A stretch of 64,000 nucleotides of DNA, taken from the NCBI RefSeq assembly GCF_902459505.1, contig NC_047086.1:109791670-109855669 (forward strand), given 5' to 3'. The stretch's first letter is position 1; each line of letters opens with the position of its first letter. This stretch comes from Geotrypetes seraphini. Taxonomy: Eukaryota; Chordata; Amphibia; Gymnophiona; Dermophiidae. Below are positions 44,701 to 54,184 of the stretch, piece after piece. The position numbers and the translations under genes were made by a program. The notes beneath the pieces are model-generated. The model was not told the DNA's origin and did not search any database. It saw only the letters and a program-made list of their open reading frames with translations.

Positions 44701-47700
44701 ATCCTTCTTTATACGACTGTTCAGAAAGGGGTCCCTTCCAAATCCCGGTCGTACCTCCCATACGAAAACCTAGCAGACCCTACTGTAAAAGACAGCGGAT
44801 ATTGAGAAAGATTACCTACCCTGTAACCACCGACGCTCCTCACCATCAAAATCTTCATGGTTTCTTTTTTTTTTAAATTCTTTATTTATCATTTTAAAAT
44901 ATTTAACAAAATCAAAACATTTTATACAGAAAGATTGTCAGATCAAACACAAAATAACAAGAAATAATTTACAAAATATTGAAAAATTCTAGTCAAACAA
45001 TCTCAAGTCCTCTATAATGTGATCCAAGATTTATATGAGTGAACTTAAGGAAATCAATTTATTACTAAATCTATACAAAAGATCGTATCGTATCGTATCT
45101 ATTATCAAATCCAGTTGTTGTTACTATTGTGTTGTTGTTATTATAGTTGTTGTTGTTCCTTCTTTTTCCAAACGTTTCAGTGTCAGAAAAGCTGTAAGTT
45201 GAGCTGGTTCAAAAAACACATATTTATTATCTCGATACCTTATTTACATGGGAAACGTTTACATGGGAAACGTAAAAAGAAAATACCACCCAGCTGTGTA
45301 ACTCCTGCTTTCATCATAAGAAATTGACGCCTGCGGTTCTGAGTTTCTCTACTTTTTTTTTTTAAATTCTTTATTCATTTTAAATCATACAACAAGTGTA
45401 CAGAAATACATCCATTATAATTTCAATATAACACTTGAAAATCTTTACCATGTCATCTAGAACAAAAATATTTATACCCTCCCTCCCTCCCTTCTTATAT
45501 ATATAATTTCATATTACAGCAAGTGTATCAGAAAAATACATATAACCTTATAAACATACACTTGATTTTCCTTCATGAATATTTTAAGTACAATATATCA
45601 TATTTATAATCATATTTTTATGTTTTTGATAACATATATATCCTTTAATATGCATGGCATTGTTGTTGTAGTTGTTGTTATTCCTTCTTTTTCCAGACGT
45701 TTCAGTGTCAGGAAAGCTTTAAGTTGAGATGGTTCAAAAAACACATATTTATTATCTCGATACCTTATTATACATTTACATGGGAAACGTAAAAAGAAAA
45801 TACCACCCAGCTGTGTAACTCCTGCTTTCATCAAAAGAAACTGACGTCTGCGATTCTGAGTTTCTCTACTAACGTCTGGAAACATTTGAATTTTCAAACC
45901 CAAAAACTCTGTTCTTGTTACTAAAAAACATTTTTAGAATCCAATCCTTGTCTGGCAGCAACGCCACAGATAGCAAATGGGTTGCTGGTTTAACCAAATC
46001 TTTATCTGATGTTTCCAGGATTGCTGTCAAATCTTGTTGAAGGTCTTGTATTTCGTGTTTCTTATCCTCCGATTGTTAATCCCTTGCTTTAATAGGCAAA
46101 TAATATACTCAAGTGAGAGGAGGCAATGATTCCTCAGGAATGTTGAGTATCTCCATAAAATACCTTTTTATCATCTCTCTCGGGTTTATAGAAAGGATTT
46201 TAGGAAAATTCAACAATCGTAGGTTATTAGCCGATAGTTATTTTCCATAGTTTCCAATTTTCTTCAAATAATTTGATTATCTTTTATTATTGTAGATTGA
46301 ACTTGTTTGATCGTTTTTACTTCATTTTCAATTTCTCCCACTTTTTCTTTAATATTAGAAATTTCCTGTTTATTTTCTTCTATAGTCTGTTTTTGAATTT
46401 TTATATTCTTTTCGCCTTCTTTAATTTGTTTAGTTAGTGAGTCTCTCAGTTTGGAAACTAAGTCCCAAATTGAATCAAGAGTCACTTCAGCTGGTTTTTC
46501 ATGTTTAAAGAAAGTCTCATGTAAAGTTTGAAAAGGCTCACCTTGACTGTCTTCGGTCTGTTGGTCTGGATTTTCTCCTCCTTCTGCTCTATCCGCTGGA
46601 ACTATCTCTGGGCTTAACAAAGCCATAGAGACTTCCCCTTGCTGGCTCCCCGGTGTTACCGCCTCTCGGTCAGGGAGTGCTGCAGCTTCTGGCCCACTCC
46701 TTTTGCGTGGGGAACTCGCACTCAGCGGTGGGGGAGGTGGATTCCTCTGGTCGGGGCTCAGCGTAGTATCCAGCCCCAGGACTTCTGGTCCGGCGTCACT
46801 CCACGTCGCAGAGTCCAGCGGGCGACTCCCCGACGCCACTGACTCCCTCTGAAGTCGCTGAAGAAAATGTTCTATTGAAGCGAGAGGGGGGTGTTCAAGA
46901 CGCCGTGAGGCTGCAGTGGCGCTCTTACCCCGTCTCTTCGGCATCGCGACCGACAAAAAAATCTAATCGCTGTGAAGAGTGAGAAGCGGAAATTCCCTCA
47001 GCGTCTCACCAGACACCGGTACGAATCGCCATCTTGGACTGGCACCCTGTCCAAAATCTTCATGGTTTTTACTTAAATATACGCTCTATTAGGAACAAGT
47101 CACAGCTGGTCAAAGACTGGCTGGAAGAAGCCAACCCTGATTTTGTTCTTCTAACTGAAACTTGGCTGGTCTCAGATAACGAAATTATTATACACGACTG
47201 TCTACACCCTGGGTTTAAAATTATTTCTCTACCTAGAAGCAGAGGTAAAGGGGGAGGATTAGCGATTATCTTAAAAGAATCATTCGAGTCCACAATCCTA
47301 GCCTCAAATTCCTCAGCAAGCCTTGAAATCTTTTCCTGCAAACTCTGGTCAGATCAGTTAGAAGATGCTGTAATAATTACCCTATTCTACATTCCTCTTA
47401 AGAAATGGCCAACAGCCAAAGACATTTTTTACGAATTCCTCCTTACATACTCGACACTAGGCCCATACAACCTACTGACAGGTGATCTAAATATTCACCT
47501 AGAGCAGTGACTCCAAAGATCTACTATCCTTCATCTCTTCACTAGACTTCTTTGTGCCGCCCCCCCGAAAAGACCCATCAAAAAGGTCACCAGTTAGATC
47601 TAGTCACTTTTTCCTCCAAAGAGTTAGTCAATCCCAAGATTTTCTGGAACCAAGCCATCTGGACCGACTCTCTATGGTCAGACCACCATTTATGTAGCTT

Positions 47701-50700
47701 CCAATTCAGGTGGCAAGTAAGACACCCCCCAACCAAATCCAAGGAGGCAATAAGAGCTAAGAAAATGGTAGCTAGCAGAGGTAGGGTGAACCCAATAGAA
47801 TTCTGGTCACACTAAGACATAACTTCTAGTTCAGACTCAGACTCCTTTTCGGCGGACTCTTGGACCAACATGTGTACACAGATATTAAACAAACTGGCCC
47901 CCACTAAACTAAGAAAAATAAGAAATAAGAATCTGGATGGCTGGTATGATACTGAGTTAGGAAATGTAAAACGGGAGTTACGGAAACTCGAAAGACAATG
48001 GCTGAAATCAGGGGACAGTGTGAGGAGGTCAAATTGGAGACAAAAATTAAACGAATACAAAAAACTAATAATAAAGAAGCACACCAACTTTTACACCCAA
48101 AAAAACGGATCACCGAATGCCAACAGTAGAAATCTCTTTGAATTAGTCAACAATCTCTACGATATACAGGCCTTCTCATGTTCTACCCTAGATTCCCCAC
48201 CATCTGCAGATGACCTGGCTGACTTTTTCAACAACAAAATCAACAATTTGAGATCTAAACTAACGGGCCCCGCAACCAAACATTTGAACCACCTAGTTGC
48301 CCAACACAAAGATGAACCTAGGGTAGATATGATCTGGAATAATTTTACTACTCCATCCTAGCAACAATTCTCCAAATATTACATGAAATACGCCGATTCA
48401 TACTGCAGATTAGACTGCTGCCCCCCAAATATAATGAAAGTTGCTCCAGTCTCGTTTAAAGCCAAGTTATACAACTGGCTCTCCTCTTTTTTACTAACCG
48501 GTACCTTCCCTGAAGAATTAGGCCAGATTCTGATCACCCCGATCGTCAAAAATCCTAAAGAATCTACCAAACTGACCTCTAATTACAGACCAATCGCGAG
48601 CACTCCCTTGTTCGTTAAACTGATGGAAGGCTTGGTAAACCAGGAACTAGTAATGTATTTGGACAAATTTAGTGTACTGCAAGACACAAGTTTTCGTTCT
48701 GGGTTCAGCACTGAAACTATCATTGCATCACGGCTGGATTTCCTTCATACCTTATTCAGTCAGGGTACCAGTGCCCTAATTCTGCAATTAGACCTAAATA
48801 GTGCTTTCGATCTGGTCGACCATGCCATTCTGATTGACTGTCTGGAGTCAATCGGTCTTTCAGGTAACGTGTTAAAATGGTTTTGGGGGTTTTTGAGCAA
48901 ACGGTCATATCAAGTCTATAGTGACAATAAAAAATCTTGTAGTTGGATAAATTCTTGCAGAGTCCCGTAGGGCTCTCCTCTATCCCCTACATTGTTCAAC
49001 ATATACCTTGCCTCACTGGGGAACTTACTACAAAGCTTAAAAATTACATTTTATATCTATGCTGATGATATCACCATAGTTATTCCAATTACTACTCTGA
49101 CCCCCGAGACAAAGATTCATATATCATTCATTCTAGAACAAATTGAACAATGGATGTCCGACTTCAAATTGAAGCTCAACACAGACAAAACTAAATTTTT
49201 CCTGGCAAACCCTAATGACAAAATCAAAGACTCATCGATCTCCTTGAACGGTCAGATCTTCCCTATTGACCATTCCATTAAAATTCTGGGAGTGACTCTG
49301 GACCGTCACCTTACTCTAAATACTCACACAGATTTACTGGTTAAAAAAATGCTTCTTGTTACTTTGGAAACTCAGAACCATCAGAAAATACTTTGATGCA
49401 GCATCTTTCCGCTTACTGGTTCAATCTTCCATCTTAAAAATGCAAGATTATTGCAACATCATTTACTTGGGATCCTTCAAAAAAAACATTCTAAGACTCA
49501 GTCTTTCAAAATTCAGCAGTTCGACTGATTTTTGGGCTAAAGAAATGGGATCACATAAGCCCCTATTATCAAAAACTCCATTGGCTGCCCCTGGAGGCGC
49601 GAATTCTGTTTAAGTTCTCTTGTCTGTGTTATATATCAATATTTGGTCTGGCCCCCACTTACCTAGTTTCCCATTTTAATCTGGCAAGTTCTATTAGACC
49701 CACACGAAGAATACATCTGTTCACCTACCCAACAATAAAGGCCTGCCACTACAATAGATTCCTGGCCAGAACTCTCGCCTTCCAGGCAGGCAAATGGAAC
49801 GATTGGCTGAGTAACGTTATCACGCACTCCTCAACTTACCTCAATTTTAGAAAATTGGTAAAAATGAGTTTGTTCATTTGATTTGAAACAAAAATATAAT
49901 CAATTCTAGAAAAGGATTTATGAACTTGCGAGCAAGAATTTTATAGCACTGCAAATTCAACCATTAACCTTAAGAACTATATAGCTTTCTACTTCTTCCA
50001 TTATATAAGATTGTATAGATGTCTTTAAATTGTTGACCTCTTCGCTGATTGTCCAGCGCATCTTGTTGTAAACCGTCTCAAACTTTTCATGGCTTTGGCG
50101 GTTTATAAAAATAAAATTATTATTATTATGACTCAACACGCACGTGTTTCAGCCACCAAGGCTCTTATGCAGAGGGACCACATCCGTTTTCCTCCAGTCA
50201 GTCTCTAAAGGAGCACTGAAAAGATGAGACAATGGAGCCGCCAGAACCTGTCTGAGTTTTTTTAAATACTCTTGGATGTATCACATCGCTTTATCTATTT
50301 TATTTATTTATACTTTTGAATACATTTACAATATCCAAGGAAAAAAAGAAAAAACTCTCAAAACAATTCATAATCATTCATTCATACATACAAAATTATT
50401 TTTAAGCCCACATTATGGGGAAACATGTTACAATTTCTAAACAAACAAGTTTAAAGGAAAAGATTAAGGACAAAGATTCTCAGTTCGTCCTAGCGAACCT
50501 TGAATCATTCCTTACTAATAGGGATTCTAATTTCTCCTCTTATTCTCTACAGATGAAACAAAATCATTTCTGTTCTCTCGCTACTAAAAATTGCTGTAAT
50601 TGTATGGGGTCCCAAAAAACATACTCAATATCTTGCAACTTAACCAAACATTTACAAGGAAATTTCAGATAGATGCTTTATCTATTTTTAATTTAACTAG

Positions 50701-52543
50701 CTCATCACAAACACAGTCTTCTGAATCTATCCTTGTCTACCACATATCCATTCCTATTTACATTTGTTTTCTACAGTCCTACTCCAGCTCTTCATCCATG
50801 AACACAACAGAAATAATTGTTAGGCAGTTCAGCCCTTATCAGCTGCTACATATTTATCGTCTTTTTTTTTTTTTTTTTAAATAATTTATATTCCGCATAT
50901 CCTACAATTCTATGCGGACTACAAATTATTCAGGTACTCAAGCATTTTTCCCTAACTGTCCCGGTGGGTTCCCACTCTATCTAATGTACCTAGGGCAATG
51001 GGGATTAAGTGACTTGCCCAGGGTCACAAGGAGCAGTGCGGGATTTGAACCCACAACCTTAGGGGGGCTGAGTCTGTAGCTCTAACCACTGCACCACACT
51101 CACCCTTGAGCCTCGTAATGCCATTTTGACACTTGCTCCTATCACTTACAGATCTAAAAAATGTCTCGTCCTCTAATTTTACTGTATTGGTTATCTTTTC
51201 TTTTATTTGCATCTTGCTTCTCTGACAGCTTTTCCAGCTTCTCATAGCTTTTCTACATATTTTTTGCCTGTCTTCCTCTTTCTGCGATATCTTGTAATTT
51301 ATGAAGGCTAGCCTTTTTTCTCATACCTTTTCAGCTACTACGTTTAAGAACCTCTTACTTGTATATACTTTTCTAATATAAAGGTTTATCACTTTTAAAA
51401 TAGTGCCTTTCATTTATTCCCCACTGCTGTTATAAGAACATAAGTAGTGCCTCTGCTGGGTCAGACCACAGGTCCATCACGCCCAGCAGTCTGCTCCCGC
51501 GGCGGCCCAACAGGTCATGACCTGTCTGAATCACCCCTTGGTTTTTCATCGAAGTCCTATCTTCCCATCCAATTCTTGACCCTTTGTCCCCGCACCCCTT
51601 TCAGTACCCTACGATCCCTTTGTCCCTCAGGAATCCGTCCAATCCCTGTTTGAATCCCTGTACTGTATTCTGCCTGATCACTTCCTCCGGGAGCGCATTC
51701 CATGTGTCCACGACCCTTTGGGTGAAGAAAAACTTCCTTGCATTTGTCTTAAACCTATCCCCCTTCAGTTTCTCCGAGTGCCCCCTCGTACCCGTTGTCC
51801 CTCTCAGTCTGAAGAACCTGTCTACTTCGTTTAGCTGTTCTCATCCAACTAACTCCTGTTTGAGGTATTCTTCTATTTTGACAAAGTTAGTTCTTTTGAG
51901 GCCTAAAACCTTCAGCCTTGAATAAGCTCTCCCCTCTTGTGTCTTATTATTGAACCACACTTTGGTGATCATTCTTTACATGTTCGCCAGTGCAAGCAGC
52001 ATCTTCCATCTGCTGCTTGCACTAGGCTCTGTTCCTTTCTGATGTCACTTTCTGGTCATGGGACCAGGAAATGACATCAGAAGAGAGCTGAGGCCGGCAC
52101 GAGCAGCAGGTGAAGATGCTACTTGTGCCGGCGAACATGCTAAGAGGTTTGGGGGGGGGGCACTCAAGCAGTGGGAAAGAGTTGGGGGGACGCATGGTGC
52201 GGTAATGCCGGGCACCACCTCCCCGGGCACCAACCTTCCTCGCTACACCATTGCTGGAATAGTAATGGATTATACAGTAAGAGTTCTTATTTAATTGCAT
52301 TTTCAGCTTATGCATGTTCTGTTTGTATTCCACATAGATATTATGAAGTGTAGATTATAAATACATCAAATAAATACATAAAGAAAGAAATGACTGTTCA
52401 TTACTTACCTTTTTAGCATAGATGGAATAATTATCTGCCCGAATACATTTATAAAACTTGCCCAGGAAATAAATGCCGTCTTTTCTAATTCCTACTGTGT
52501 TCTTGAAAGCGTCTAGAAGAATTTCGGCTTGATGCGGCTGCAT
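26756..52543 (-). CDS. PFN4: PFN4, profilin-4 (three coding exons, N-terminal part missing)
   Basis: Spliced order is 52543-52409, 41010-40905, 26793-26756. Exon phases are consistent (0, 1) and give 92 residues plus stop, against 129 in human. Diagnostic segments align with human PFN4: [20 protein letters not shown] (human [20 protein letters not shown]), [16 protein letters not shown] and the C-terminus [12 protein letters not shown]. Known family role: a small divergent profilin, mainly testis-expressed, linked to acrosome formation, with phospholipid rather than strong actin binding. The N-terminal exon (human MSHLQSLLLDTLLGTKHV) was not found upstream of 52543. The DIRS/L1/hAT nest lies within the last intron and the split L2 within the intron at 41011-52408. 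Confidence 0.93.
26800..27495. other. PFN4 intron, nothing recognised
   Basis: A diverged CR1-like 3' stretch is possible at 26875-27125 (agaccagtggttcatcaagctcag), but is too degraded to assign firmly. No exon is seen. Confidence 0.4.
27498..27935. repeat. TAGGGTTACCAGATGTC family copy 3 with inner inverted repeat
   Basis: The family head starts at 27498. Inner arms at about 27722-27775 and 27790-27843 are inverted (ggatcttgcttttgtcagcc against ggctgatggcagcaggatcc). Confidence 0.6.
28030..28262. mobile_element. Palindromic MITE
   Basis: The outer arms (tacaatcccttatggtctagt versus ctagactgatagggattgta) and inner arms (ctcaaaatggctaccat versus atggcagccattttgag) pair, with the centre near 28145. 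No target duplication was confirmed. Confidence 0.7.
34280..36201. mobile_element. hAT-type DNA element (non-autonomous), 8-bp target duplication
   Basis: The 15-bp ends TAGAGAATGACACGG and CCGTGTCATTCTCTA are perfect inverted repeats. The flanks ATTGGTAT (34272-34279) and ATTGGTGT (36202-36209) form an 8-bp duplication with one difference, the hAT signature. L1 ORF2 sequence continues on both sides. No transposase is visible. Inside are two large palindromes (about 34515-34790 and 35537-35695), a 32-bp-class minisatellite (34880-35165) and a GGCGGTGA-rich tandem stretch near the right end (36020-36165). Confidence 0.9.
34880..35165. repeat. Minisatellite inside the hAT element
   Basis: Tandem units of about 32 bp (gggaaggaggcactgggggc actaaagacat) are repeated roughly eight times with small deletions and substitutions. 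Confidence 0.9.
36358..37839 (-). CDS. L1 ORF2 reverse transcriptase fragment
   Basis: A 493-codon frame of L1 type. RT motifs are [79 protein letters not shown] and the catalytic YADD in [13 protein letters not shown]. The N-terminus is the linker after the endonuclease. The frame ends near the hAT insertion (36201). It is an element protein with intact catalytic motifs but a disrupted flank. Confidence 0.92.
   Translation of the reverse strand: MENLWDAFKATMRGSIISYSAYIRKQFKKQYAELEKEIKLLESKLITKWEHNTLQALLKAKGKYNELSSKLIRKDLFSKQTMYYGNSNKAGRLLANYLKAKKRKNNFVAIKDDKGITHNQIGNILSQFLKFYKDLYSSEPYDDREKDGLEFLNLIIGPKVPDHIKRSLDEPISLKELETALKSLRVGSAPGGDGFTVEFYKSFQITLLPHLLNLYQSQLTKGCIKGTLAESLTIVLPKPNRDSTLVSNYRPISLINVDGKLLAKILALRLAKALPYIIDMHQTGFVARRHSSNNSRLVLHMLKLTKNMKDPAFSVSLDAEKAFDRVEWNFMYQTLDWFCIGSGFIQMIKTLYSSPSARLNINNNLSESFNLQRGVRQGCPLSPLLFDVVLEPLLLAIQQAKGIQGIPHSDWEYKVSAYADDILFYLRNPETTIPCLLELIDTFGKFSGYKINWSMPEILPLNVHCSKRLFDSFPFIWKDDGLKYLGIMIKKYS
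37888..38684 (-). pseudogene. L1 ORF2 endonuclease region in two frames
   Basis: The N-terminal half (38373-38684: [27 protein letters not shown]) and the C-terminal half (37888-38367: [38 protein letters not shown]) are APE-type endonuclease motifs of L1. A frameshift near 38370 separates them, and a second separates them from the RT frame. Confidence 0.88.
40672..40852. mobile_element. Palindromic MITE of the AGGGCTCCTTTTAC family
   Basis: The ends ttttacaaaggcgcactagcg and ctagcgcggctttgtaaaag are inverted, with aggagccct at the right. It lies about 50 bases downstream of the PFN4 exon at 40905-41010, inside the next intron. Confidence 0.75.
40905..41010 (-). CDS. PFN4: PFN4 penultimate coding exon
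   Basis: The 106-bp exon lies between acceptor gggttttttttaag and donor TTTG|gtaaga. It encodes [35 protein letters not shown] and the first base of the next Gly codon. Confidence 0.94.
41160..41800 (-). mobile_element. DIRS-type recombinase fragment (fossil)
   Basis: Minus-strand pieces match the tyrosine recombinase region of DIRS elements ([35 protein letters not shown]). It is short, broken and old. It differs in sequence from the large DIRS to its left. Confidence 0.7.
41801..42735. other. PFN4 intron with small palindromes
   Basis: An inverted pair around 41860-41910 (cagttgatcagggctta / ccgttcagctgatcatggct) and an inverted pair bounding about 41990-42170 suggest small MITE remnants. 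No exon is seen. Confidence 0.4.
42736..43420. repeat. Pyrimidine-rich low-complexity tract
   Basis: C/T-rich degenerate sequence (ctccagccctcc, ctctccatcc) similar in style to 18660-19205. The proline/serine-rich frames here are artefacts. Confidence 0.75.
43425..43545 (-). mobile_element. L2-type 3' tail
   Basis: In minus sense it reads agactgtaggctctttcaat...agcgctatagaaataataaat, ending in an (ATAGTA)-like repeat at the left. It is a 3' fragment only. Confidence 0.7.
43808..44090 (+). promoter_or_regulatory. Tandem 5' UTR monomers of L2 (two copies, about 161 bp period)
   Basis: The unit beginning ggattcctgctcctgcacgg occurs at about 43808 and 43969 and is followed in both by nearly identical 110-base GC-rich sequence ending attcaaattcggctgaggga. 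CpG-rich tandem units at a LINE 5' end are the known layout of promoter monomers in some LINE families. Promoter activity is inferred. Confidence 0.7.
44349..44865 (+). CDS. L2 N-terminal open frame before the L1-type insertion
   Basis: The frame [17 protein letters not shown] to [12 protein letters not shown] is open until the insertion. Its last residues continue in phase-compatible sense as LNIRSIRNK on the far side, the start of the endonuclease. It is therefore the ORF2 N-terminal leader or an ORF1-like segment, not a host gene. A hydrophobic stretch ([17 protein letters not shown]) in the middle is odd for a LINE protein. Confidence 0.6.
44866..47048 (-). mobile_element. L1-type insertion with ORF1 only (HAL1-like), dimeric 3' structure
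   Basis: The flanking duplication AAAATCTTCATGGTTT occurs at about 44854 and 47052. In element sense the start, at about 47048, carries CAAGATGGCG, a YY1-type L1 5' end. ORF1 runs 46956-46264, and an ORF1 C-terminal domain at 45903-45657 is followed by a 3' tail with poly(A) at 45361. A second ORF1 C-terminal domain (45350-45113) and a second, different 3' tail with poly(A) at 44880 follow. No ORF2 is present. The whole is bounded by one duplication. Confidence 0.8.
46264..46956 (-). CDS. L1 ORF1 protein, N-terminal and coiled-coil part
   Basis: The 230-codon frame starts at or near [19 protein letters not shown], with a low-complexity proline/serine-rich N-terminal region and then a coiled coil ([39 protein letters not shown]). 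This is the layout of the L1 ORF1 RNA-binding trimer. The C-terminal domain ([20 protein letters not shown]) lies further left in another frame at 45610-45903. Confidence 0.8.
   Translation of the reverse strand: MSVAMPKRRGKSATAASRRLEHPPLASIEHFLQRLQRESVASGSRPLDSATWSDAGPEVLGLDTTLSPDQRNPPPPPLSASSPRKRSGPEAAALPDREAVTPGSQQGEVSMALLSPEIVPADRAEGGENPDQQTEDSQGEPFQTLHETFFKHEKPAEVTLDSIWDLVSKLRDSLTKQIKEGEKNIKIQKQTIEENKQEISNIKEKVGEIENEVKTIKQVQSTIIKDNQII
50131..50260 (-). mobile_element. Penelope-like remnant with degenerate hammerhead-like motif
   Basis: It directly abuts the L2 3' tail. In minus sense, at 50190-50131, it has stem II AGCC-UUGGU-GGCU, GAAAC, a 4-bp-plus stem III of ACAC/GUGU and the triplet GUU. 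The CUGANGA half of the core is not preserved (CUGCAUAAG). Assigned with low confidence. Confidence 0.4.
50262..50862. other. No gene recognised
   Basis: A/T-rich sequence. The stretch at 50295-50410 (ttatttatttatacttttgaa) looks like the poly(A)-side end of an L1-type element in minus sense. Nothing else is assignable. Confidence 0.35.
50863..51107 (-). mobile_element. tRNA-derived SINE with A and B boxes and poly(A) tail
   Basis: In minus sense, A box TGGTGCAGTGG and B box GGTTCAAATCC lie in a tRNA-like head. A CORE-like CCTGGGCAAGTCACTTAATCC and a tail region ending in a run of about 17 A's (T's at 50863-50879) follow. It is about 245 bp and looks complete, with intact Pol III promoter boxes. 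Confidence 0.85.
51108..51425. other. Unassigned, possible CR1 relic
   Basis: The minus-strand frame at 51024-51245 spans into the SINE and is not a gene. The text is compatible with old LINE sequence but no motif is clear. Confidence 0.3.
51430..51985 (-). mobile_element. CR1 LINE 3' fragment
   Basis: The 3' end at the left shows TTATAAGAACATAAG (TTCTTATG-type tail). Minus-strand C-terminal RT residues lie around 51690-51850 ([11 protein letters not shown]-like region). It is the same family type as 4817-6312 but more diverged. Confidence 0.8.
51986..52255. repeat. Palindromic repeat shared with 23925-24040 and 57925-58265
   Basis: The arms around 52055 are inverted (tctgatgtcactttctggtc against ggaccaggaaatgacatcag). 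It probably derives from the same hAT-like family as 57925-58265. Confidence 0.65.
52409..52543 (-). CDS. PFN4: PFN4 exon encoding the profilin core
   Basis: The 135-bp exon lies between acceptor ttttgactgcag and donor AAAAAG|gtaagt. It encodes [18 protein letters not shown] to [10 protein letters not shown]. The first codon is ATG but aligns with an internal residue of human PFN4, so it is probably not the natural start. Confidence 0.93.
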
Positions 52544-52559
52544 CTGCAGTCAAAATAAA

Positions 52560-53345
52560 TAAGATTTATGCACTTGTTCAGACCAATGGATAATTCTGTA
52601 TTAAAGTTGCTTTAAACGCCAACAGAAAAATGAGGCCAGTAACTGTTCACCACTATGTAGAATGCTGTGAAAGAACTTCCTATTTCTTGTATCTTGGCTG
52701 CCTATATCTAGAAGTGGCACAGTATACCCCAGAAGGAACCACTAGTTACAGCGTTACAGAATACCGGGGTTATGCACTAACTTGTGTGCCATGATTTATA
52801 CCAGGTTTTAGATGGTGTAATTCCTGATGTTCAAAGGTAAGCACAGGAATCCAATATATTGGTAAGCACTATTCCATAAAGCCCAGAATAATGCTTAGTG
52901 AGGATTTTTCCCTGGCACCTAAATTTTGAAAGTCACTTACTGGATCAGGACCTGAATGATCAAAATCTAAAATTATTTTACATATTCATATTTCTATGTT
53001 TCCCAATTCAGAAAGCAGCGTGAGCTGGCATTCAGTGAAGGACTGAAAAACTTACATGGGTCCACTGTATGATGAACTAGTGATTAGATGGTGCTGGGGT
53101 GGAGAAGATGGGAAAAGACCTAAGGATGGGGAAGGCCAAAAATCAGGGATCAAAATTCAGGGATTAGAGGAGGAGTGTAGCAGGAGGGAGAGGACCTACT
53201 GTTTAGATTAGGATAGCAAGAGAAATAAAAGGACCCAGATTACACATCAGGTCCTAGAAAGAAGCATCAAGAAGAGTAGTAGGATAAGGTAGAGGACCCA
53301 GGATAGAACAGGTCCCAGTATATCTGCACCAGCTCTGATTACAAT
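52560..53345. other. Region upstream of PFN4 exon 52409-52543, nothing recognised
   Basis: I searched the minus strand for the missing PFN4 N-terminal exon and found no convincing match. Confidence 0.4.
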
Positions 53346-53359
53346 TCCTTATTCTAGAG

Positions 53360-53555
53360 CAGTGGTTCCCAACCCCGTCTTAGAGGACCACTAGGCCAGT
53401 CGGGTTTTCAGGATAGCACTAATGAATATGCATGATAGAGATCTGCATATAATGGAGGTGCCAGACATGCAAATCTGCTCCATGCATATTCATTAGAGCT
53501 ATCCTGAAAACCCGACTGGCCTGGTGTTCCTCCAGGACAGGGCTTGGAACCACTG
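53360..53555. mobile_element. hAT MITE with perfect 8-bp target duplication
   Basis: TTCTAGAG at 53352-53359 and 53556-53563 is a perfect 8-bp duplication. The ends CAGTGGTTCCCAACC and GGCTTGGAACCACTG are inverted repeats of the widely known hAT CAGTGGTTC type. The 196-bp body is almost entirely palindromic. Confidence 0.92.
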
Positions 53556-53564
53556 TTCTAGAGT

Positions 53565-54184
53565 TATCCTTCCAGTGACAACTGTTTCCTACTTCTGAAT
53601 TATTTATACATTCGAGATCTGTAGCTGTCTTTGTGATATTCTTGCTGTTTCTTCTCAGCTCTATGATATGCATGTTTGATCCCCAAGTCTCATCTCATTG
53701 GTCATATGGTGCCAGCCTCTACTCTATCAGCTGGTAACAACTGATATGGACATTGCTGTCAATTTGTGGATTATGTTGACACTCGTTTTGGATTTAATGG
53801 GCATTCTTGATACCTGTTTATTCAGTAGTCCTTTTGCTTGTAAAACCATCTTTGCTTACATGAAATCCTTTTGTTGATGCAACCACAGATTTTTCTTTTA
53901 TGTTCAGCAGAGCTGCATGCTCCACATGCTTGGTTTTGATGAGGAGGTCATACAGTAAATTTTGTAACTGGTTCATTTTTTATGTTGCAAAGACAAGATA
54001 TTCTCTTTACTTTCTGGAGAAAGAAGAAATAAAAGTTAAAACCATGAAGTAAAGGCAGAAAGATCTTGGTCCAAGAGCTGCCATACAGTAGTGAGGATGT
54101 CTAACTGCTTGCCCGATGGTATAACCTAGCTTATTAGTACCAAATTGACTTAAACCTCAATCTTGGCAAGAAGCCAATAATGAA
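53565..54184. other. No feature recognised
   Basis: No exon, repeat end or long frame is convincing. Confidence 0.4.

Larger units (their letters stand above)
43800..50128 (+). mobile_element. Near-full-length L2 LINE split by an L1-type insertion
   Basis: The 5' region has two tandem monomers (43808-44090), then a leader (44110-44345), an open frame at 44349-44865 ending at QNLHG, the insertion at 44866-47048, and continuation [19 protein letters not shown] at about 47065. Endonuclease, RT and the C-terminal IQN-type region follow to about 49850. The 3' end at 50085-50128 (ggcggtttataaaaat and (ATT)n) is typical L2. ORF2 is now in several frames (47034-47510, 47552-47815, 47870-48361, 48383-48970, 48992-49396 and on), so it is inactive. 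A patch at about 49883-49945 resembles L1 endonuclease sequence. Confidence 0.87.

Noticed and set aside
44349-44865. Host protein with membrane segment
   Set aside because: The frame leads directly into L2 endonuclease sequence beyond the L1-type insertion.
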